Of a DNA stretch of 6,983 nucleotides, positions 4,030-6,983 are shown piece after piece. This stretch comes from Oscillospiraceae bacterium. GTDB lineage: Bacteria > Bacillota > Clostridia > Oscillospirales > CAG-272. Numbering within the stretch: the stretch's first letter is position 1; every line of letters starts with the position of its first letter. Made by a program: the position numbers and the translations under genes. The notes beneath the pieces are model-generated. The model was given only the letters and a program-made list of their open reading frames with translations, was not told where the DNA came from and did not search any database. The DNA lies in contig SVQS01000097.1 of the NCBI GenBank assembly GCA_015065205.1, positions 1 to 6,983 of the forward strand, written 5' to 3'.

Positions 4030-5793
4030 ATGGAAAACGATCAAAACACTCAAAAAACAAAAAAAGCCAAAAAAAGAGCCCTTAAACAAACGCGCGGAGA
4101 AAACGACAGGCTTATCTATAAGAGATACAGACCTCTTACTGCTTGGAATTATTTTTGGCGCATTGTTCTGTATGCCATCCCCGTAATCGGTTGGATATTC
4201 TTGTTGGTGCACGCTATCGGTGCCAAAAACCCCAACGCCCGCTGCTTTGCCCGTTCTTTTTTCTGCGCCCTGTTAGTTGTTGCCGTTATAGGTGGTATCG
4301 CCTTTGTTTTTTCCGAGGTGGATTCGAACAATCCTGAAGAGACCACTCCCGAGGAGACTACTCCCGAAATAACAACTCCTGAAGTAACGACTCCCGGAGT
4401 TACCACTCCCGAAGTGACTACGCCCGAAGAAACTACTCCCGAAGTTACCACTCCCGAAGTTACCACTCCCGAAGTTACCACTCCCGAGGAAACAACTCCC
4501 GAAGTGACTACGCCCGAAGTGACTACGCCCGAAGACGAAGTTCCTTCCACGCCATATTTCGAGCCTCGCAAGATTTTGGCAATCGGTAACAGCTTTAGCG
4601 ATGATGCTATGGAACATCTTGCAGAAATTCTTGTTGGCGAAGGCTACACCGATTTCATCCTCGGCAACCTCTACATCGGCGGTTGCTCTATGGACGGTCA
4701 CAAAGCTCGCATCGACAGCGGCGCAAAGGATTACTCCTTCCGCGTAAACACCGGTAGCGGCTGGAACACCGTCAAAGAAAGCATCCAATACGGTCTTGAT
4801 TATACCGATTGGGATGTGGTCACCATTCAACAGGTCAGCGGATATAGCGGCATTCCCGAGTCTTACGGCAGTATGCAGTACATCATCGATTACGTAAGAA
4901 ACCGAGTAGACCCCTTTGTAAAAATCTTCTTCCATATGACGTGGGCATACCAAAGCACTTCCGGCCACGGGGACTTTGCAAAATATGACAAAAACCAAAT
5001 GACGATGTACAACGCCATTGTAAACACAGTCCAATCTTTGGTTGTTGGCAACTGGAATATTGAGGGCTACCTCCCCAGCGGAACAGCCATTCAAAATTTG
5101 CGCACATCCTACCTTGGCGATACGCTGACGCGCGACGGCTATCACCTGTCCTACGATATCGGCAGATATACTGCGGCTCTGGTCTGGTATAAGCAACTGT
5201 TTGGCGCAGACCTTTCTGACCTGACCGTAGTTCCCCAAAAATATCCCCTCGTTGCACAACATCTGCCCGCCATCAAAGAGGCAGTCAACAACGCGATCGA
5301 AAATCCCTTTGAGATCACCGCCTCTACCTATACCGAGCGCGAGATCGTCCTTGATAAAATGACAGACGCTGACAGAGCATATCTGAAAAGCATTGGTCTT
5401 AACCCCGACGATTACGACATCCTCGACTTGGGTTTGGTAGTGAGTGCATATTATAATTCCACCAGCAACACGACCTCCAATTTGGTTACTGACGCAGGCA
5501 ACAGCCCCGGATTTATTGCAACCAAGCTCTTTACTGTGGAAACGATGCCCGTTGGCTCCGTTATCAACATTCTATCGGGTTACCAATATCGCCTGGAAGG
5601 TTGGCAAACATTGGGCGTTGCAAACGCCCTGGAACGCCGCGGCAACAGTACCGCCGGAATGATCGTTGACGAAGCTTTGTATGAACAATACACCTACATC
5701 GCCTTTAATCTTTCCAAAACAGCCGGTGGTCACCCCTCCCAAAACGACTTCGACTGCTTCCGCATTTACGTGCCGAAAGCAGTTCAAGAATAA
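4030..5793 (+). CDS. Membrane-anchored SGNH (DUF4886-type) hydrolase with TTPE-repeat linker
   Basis: This 587-residue protein is probably an esterase acting on acyl groups of carbohydrates or other envelope material. A Lys/Arg-rich N-terminus (1-36) precedes two hydrophobic segments (about 43-64 and 77-95). Thirteen TTPx pentapeptides follow (105-169). The hydrolase domain begins with KILAIGNSFSDDA. Ser188 of GNSFS is the expected nucleophile, and RDGYH with Asp369 and His372 gives the SGNH DxxH motif. The block usually holding the GxND asparagine is not obvious. Residues from about 430 form a further region, possibly a beta-rich accessory domain, which I do not recognise. The first hydrophobic segment has a Pro-Gly centre (AIPVIGW) and the loop after it is basic, so topology is unclear. 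The gene has its own promoter and terminator. The substrate is unknown. Confidence 0.87.
   Translation: MENDQNTQKTKKAKKRALKQTRGENDRLIYKRYRPLTAWNYFWRIVLYAIPVIGWIFLLVHAIGAKNPNARCFARSFFCALLVVAVIGGIAFVFSEVDSNNPEETTPEETTPEITTPEVTTPGVTTPEVTTPEETTPEVTTPEVTTPEVTTPEETTPEVTTPEVTTPEDEVPSTPYFEPRKILAIGNSFSDDAMEHLAEILVGEGYTDFILGNLYIGGCSMDGHKARIDSGAKDYSFRVNTGSGWNTVKESIQYGLDYTDWDVVTIQQVSGYSGIPESYGSMQYIIDYVRNRVDPFVKIFFHMTWAYQSTSGHGDFAKYDKNQMTMYNAIVNTVQSLVVGNWNIEGYLPSGTAIQNLRTSYLGDTLTRDGYHLSYDIGRYTAALVWYKQLFGADLSDLTVVPQKYPLVAQHLPAIKEAVNNAIENPFEITASTYTEREIVLDKMTDADRAYLKSIGLNPDDYDILDLGLVVSAYYNSTSNTTSNLVTDAGNSPGFIATKLFTVETMPVGSVINILSGYQYRLEGWQTLGVANALERRGNSTAGMIVDEALYEQYTYIAFNLSKTAGGHPSQNDFDCFRIYVPKAVQE
4342..4536 (+). 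repeat. Thirteen 15-bp tandem repeats encoding TTPE[V/E]
   Basis: Thirteen in-frame 15-bp units encode TTPE followed mostly by Val or Glu, with one TTPG at the fourth unit. Units vary mainly at synonymous positions, but 4447-4461 and 4462-4476 are identical and several others differ by one or two bases. Unit number could change by slippage or recombination without breaking the frame. The encoded segment is a stiff, acidic, Thr/Pro-rich linker of the kind used to hold surface domains away from the membrane, and it could be glycosylated. Confidence 0.95.
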
Positions 5794-5833
5794 CACAGCA
5801 AAAAGGACACCCTCGGGTGTCCTTTTTGCTGTG
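5794..5833. terminator. Symmetrical terminator after the hydrolase gene
   Basis: A 19-bp perfect inverted repeat (5794-5812 with 5815-5833) starts right after the stop codon. Its core GGACACCC/GGGTGTCC is bordered by five A on the left and five T on the right, so it could work in both directions. Confidence 0.9.
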
Positions 5834-5845
5834 CAAATAAAACTC

Positions 5846-5874
5846 TTGCAATCCCACCACTTTTGTGATATAAT
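5846..5874 (+). promoter_or_regulatory. Extended -10 promoter for the TraX-family gene
   Basis: TTGCAA (5846-5851) and TATAAT (5869-5874) are separated by 17 bp. TGA directly before the -10 box (5866-5868) gives an extended -10 that may offset the weaker -35. The start point would be near 5881, followed by AAAGG (5899-5903) before ATG 5911. Confidence 0.85.
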
Positions 5875-5910
5875 GGAAACATCTACAAAATCCAACCGAA
5901 AGGTATCGTT

Positions 5911-6648
5911 ATGGATCAATTAAAAACAAAAAAATTCGGACTGACAAACAATCAGCTAAAAATCATTGCTATGGTGAGTATGGCGCTCGACCACATAGGA
6001 CTTTTGTTCTTTCCCACCGCGGATATCTTTCGCATACTCGGCAGAATTGCCTTTCCCATTTTTGCCTATATGATTGCAGAGGGCTGTCGATATACCAAAA
6101 ACCGCGCAAAATATCTCGGAATGATCGGTGCTATGGCAGTGGCATTTCAAGTTGTTTATTTTGTAGCAATGGGAAGCCTCTATCAAGGAATTCTCGTCAC
6201 CTTTTCGCTTGCCATCATTACCATTTATTCTATCGATGGCATCCTGCACGCTAAAAAGCTTTGGGAACGGTTCGCTTCAGCTGCGGCGTTTGCTTTTGTA
6301 GTGGTGTTCGTGTTCGTTCTTCCCATTCTGTTGACAGAAACCGATTTTGACATCGACTACGGCATTTGGGGAATTCTTTTGCCTGTTGCCGTTTACTTTC
6401 TTCCCAATCACGCATGGAGAGTTGGAGGTCTGGCTGTTCTCCTGCTGATAAGAGCCATCCATTACACCTTATTCCCCATCGGCTCGCTCGGGCTTTTGCA
6501 ATGGTTTTCTCTTGTCACTGTTCCGCTCCTCGCCCTTTATAACGGTAAGCGCGGTCGTGCAAAAATGAAATACGTGTTTTACATCTTCTATCCCGCGCAC
6601 CTTGTTATCCTTTACGGAATTGACATTTTGATTGCACTATTGAAATAA
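5911..6648 (+). CDS. TraX-family multi-pass membrane protein
   Basis: This 245-residue protein belongs to the TraX family, named for the F-plasmid protein that N-acetylates pilin. Chromosomal homologues are common in Firmicutes and mostly of unknown role. Family features seen are LKIIAMVSMALDHIG (16-30) with Asp27 and His28, the segment RILGRIAFPIFAYMIAEG (41-58), and the C-terminal FYIFYPAHLVILYGI (223-237) with His230. About eight hydrophobic segments fill the chain, as expected of membrane acyltransferase-like proteins. The ATG at 5911 has AAAGG seven bases upstream and its own promoter. No conjugation genes are nearby, so this is probably a chromosomal acyltransferase-like protein acting on an envelope component rather than a pilin modifier. 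Family assignment is strong; activity is inferred. Confidence 0.9.
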   Translation: MDQLKTKKFGLTNNQLKIIAMVSMALDHIGLLFFPTADIFRILGRIAFPIFAYMIAEGCRYTKNRAKYLGMIGAMAVAFQVVYFVAMGSLYQGILVTFSLAIITIYSIDGILHAKKLWERFASAAAFAFVVVFVFVLPILLTETDFDIDYGIWGILLPVAVYFLPNHAWRVGGLAVLLLIRAIHYTLFPIGSLGLLQWFSLVTVPLLALYNGKRGRAKMKYVFYIFYPAHLVILYGIDILIALLK

Positions 6649-6654
6649 CAGCAA

Positions 6655-6685
6655 AACCGTCGCACCTCAATGGAGTGCGACGGTT
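6655..6685. terminator. Bidirectional terminator between convergent genes
   Basis: AACCGTCGCAC (6655-6665) pairs perfectly with GTGCGACGGTT (6675-6685) around a nine-base loop. On the plus strand CTTTTTT follows. On the minus strand the stem is followed by TT from the A-run at 6653-6654. It serves the TraX-family gene and the convergent GtrA-family gene. Confidence 0.88.
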
Positions 6686-6690
6686 CTTTT

Positions 6691-6983
6691 TTATTGTTCT
6701 TTCTTCTTTTTGAACACAAACAGTTTGCTGATAACGTAATTGCAAACTATGACAACGACAGCCGCCACAAGCTTGGATGCAAGCTCACAGAGGTTGACTG
6801 TTTTGCCAAACATTTGCGCAGACGTCCACGCAGGAATGAGTGCACCAAGCCCCAATGTCAGACCGATGGTGATGACATAATCAAGACCGAGTGTTACAAC
6901 ACGTCCGCCCGCAAAAGGCACAAGCTGCTTCCACAGGGATGTAGATTTGTCGGCATCGGTGAATACCCACGCGCGGTTGGTAA
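6691..6983 (-). CDS. GtrA-family membrane protein, C-terminal part (cut by window edge)
   Basis: This minus-strand gene runs off the right edge, so only its last 96 codons are visible. The frame stays open to the edge and starts within the GtrA signature: TNRAWVF at 6981-6961. A short hydrophilic stretch follows, then two hydrophobic segments, about VVTLGLDYVITIGLTLGLGA and LVAAVVVIVCNYVI. It ends with SKLFVFKKKKEQ, the second family motif with a basic tail. The GTG at 6921 is not the true start, because family sequence continues upstream of it. It probably takes part in moving or adding lipid-linked sugars at the membrane. Its promoter and partner genes lie outside the window. Its sequence differs clearly from the GtrA-family protein at 3471-3878, so the two are not recent duplicates. 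Confidence 0.85.
   Translation of the reverse strand, partial: TNRAWVFTDADKSTSLWKQLVPFAGGRVVTLGLDYVITIGLTLGLGALIPAWTSAQMFGKTVNLCELASKLVAAVVVIVCNYVISKLFVFKKKKEQ

Noticed and set aside
4273..5262. Long (329-codon) minus-strand open frame opposite the SGNH hydrolase gene
   Set aside because: It is a shadow of the hydrolase frame. Its product has repeats such as FGSGNFGS that mirror the TTPE repeats, and the plus strand has the promoter, ribosome binding site and conserved motifs.
5911..6648. TraX as evidence of a conjugative plasmid
   Set aside because: No other transfer gene, relaxase or replication gene is present, and TraX-family genes are common on Firmicutes chromosomes.

Overview
The window looks like chromosomal DNA of a moderate-GC member of the Bacillota, most likely an uncultured gut-type clostridium. 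Five consensus sigma-A promoters (all with 17-bp spacers), purine-rich Shine-Dalgarno sites, a Mn2+ riboswitch of the yybP-ykoY class, and GtrA, TraX and DUF4886/SGNH proteins point that way. The taxonomic placement is inferred from general features, not from a marker gene.

Layout. Positions 1-314 hold no gene. They contain an array of six small hairpins joined by a constant ten-base linker, three units in each orientation, followed by a second cluster of inverted repeats. A short, strongly promoted gene for a three-helix membrane protein of unknown function follows (429-836). A 24-bp direct repeat lies on each side of it. A symmetrical terminator (897-933) separates it from a convergent gene (971-1984, minus) for a CaCA-type cation/Ca2+ exchanger. 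That exchanger has a full regulatory leader: a perfect sigma-A promoter, a yybP-ykoY aptamer, a terminator hairpin that competes with the aptamer's closing stem, and a second intrinsic terminator. The leader suggests that the exchanger exports Mn2+.

Divergent from it is a two-gene operon: a YghO-like GNAT-fold protein (2336-3460) and, ten bases downstream, a GtrA-family membrane protein (3471-3878). A terminator and a new promoter lead to a 587-residue membrane-anchored SGNH/DUF4886 hydrolase with thirteen TTPx pentapeptide repeats (4030-5793). A TraX-family membrane protein (5911-6648) follows with its own promoter. The right edge holds a convergent, truncated second GtrA-family gene (6691-6983, minus).

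How they fit together. Most genes are separate transcription units bracketed by strong, often symmetrical terminators, so the window is a run of independent envelope and transport genes. GtrA, GNAT, TraX and SGNH proteins could share a role in modifying envelope glycans by transport, acylation and deacylation, but this is only an inference from families and proximity. I found no phage genes, transposase, CRISPR array, tRNA or rRNA, and no clear new multi-gene system. The least explained parts are the mirrored hairpin array and the orphan membrane gene next to it.
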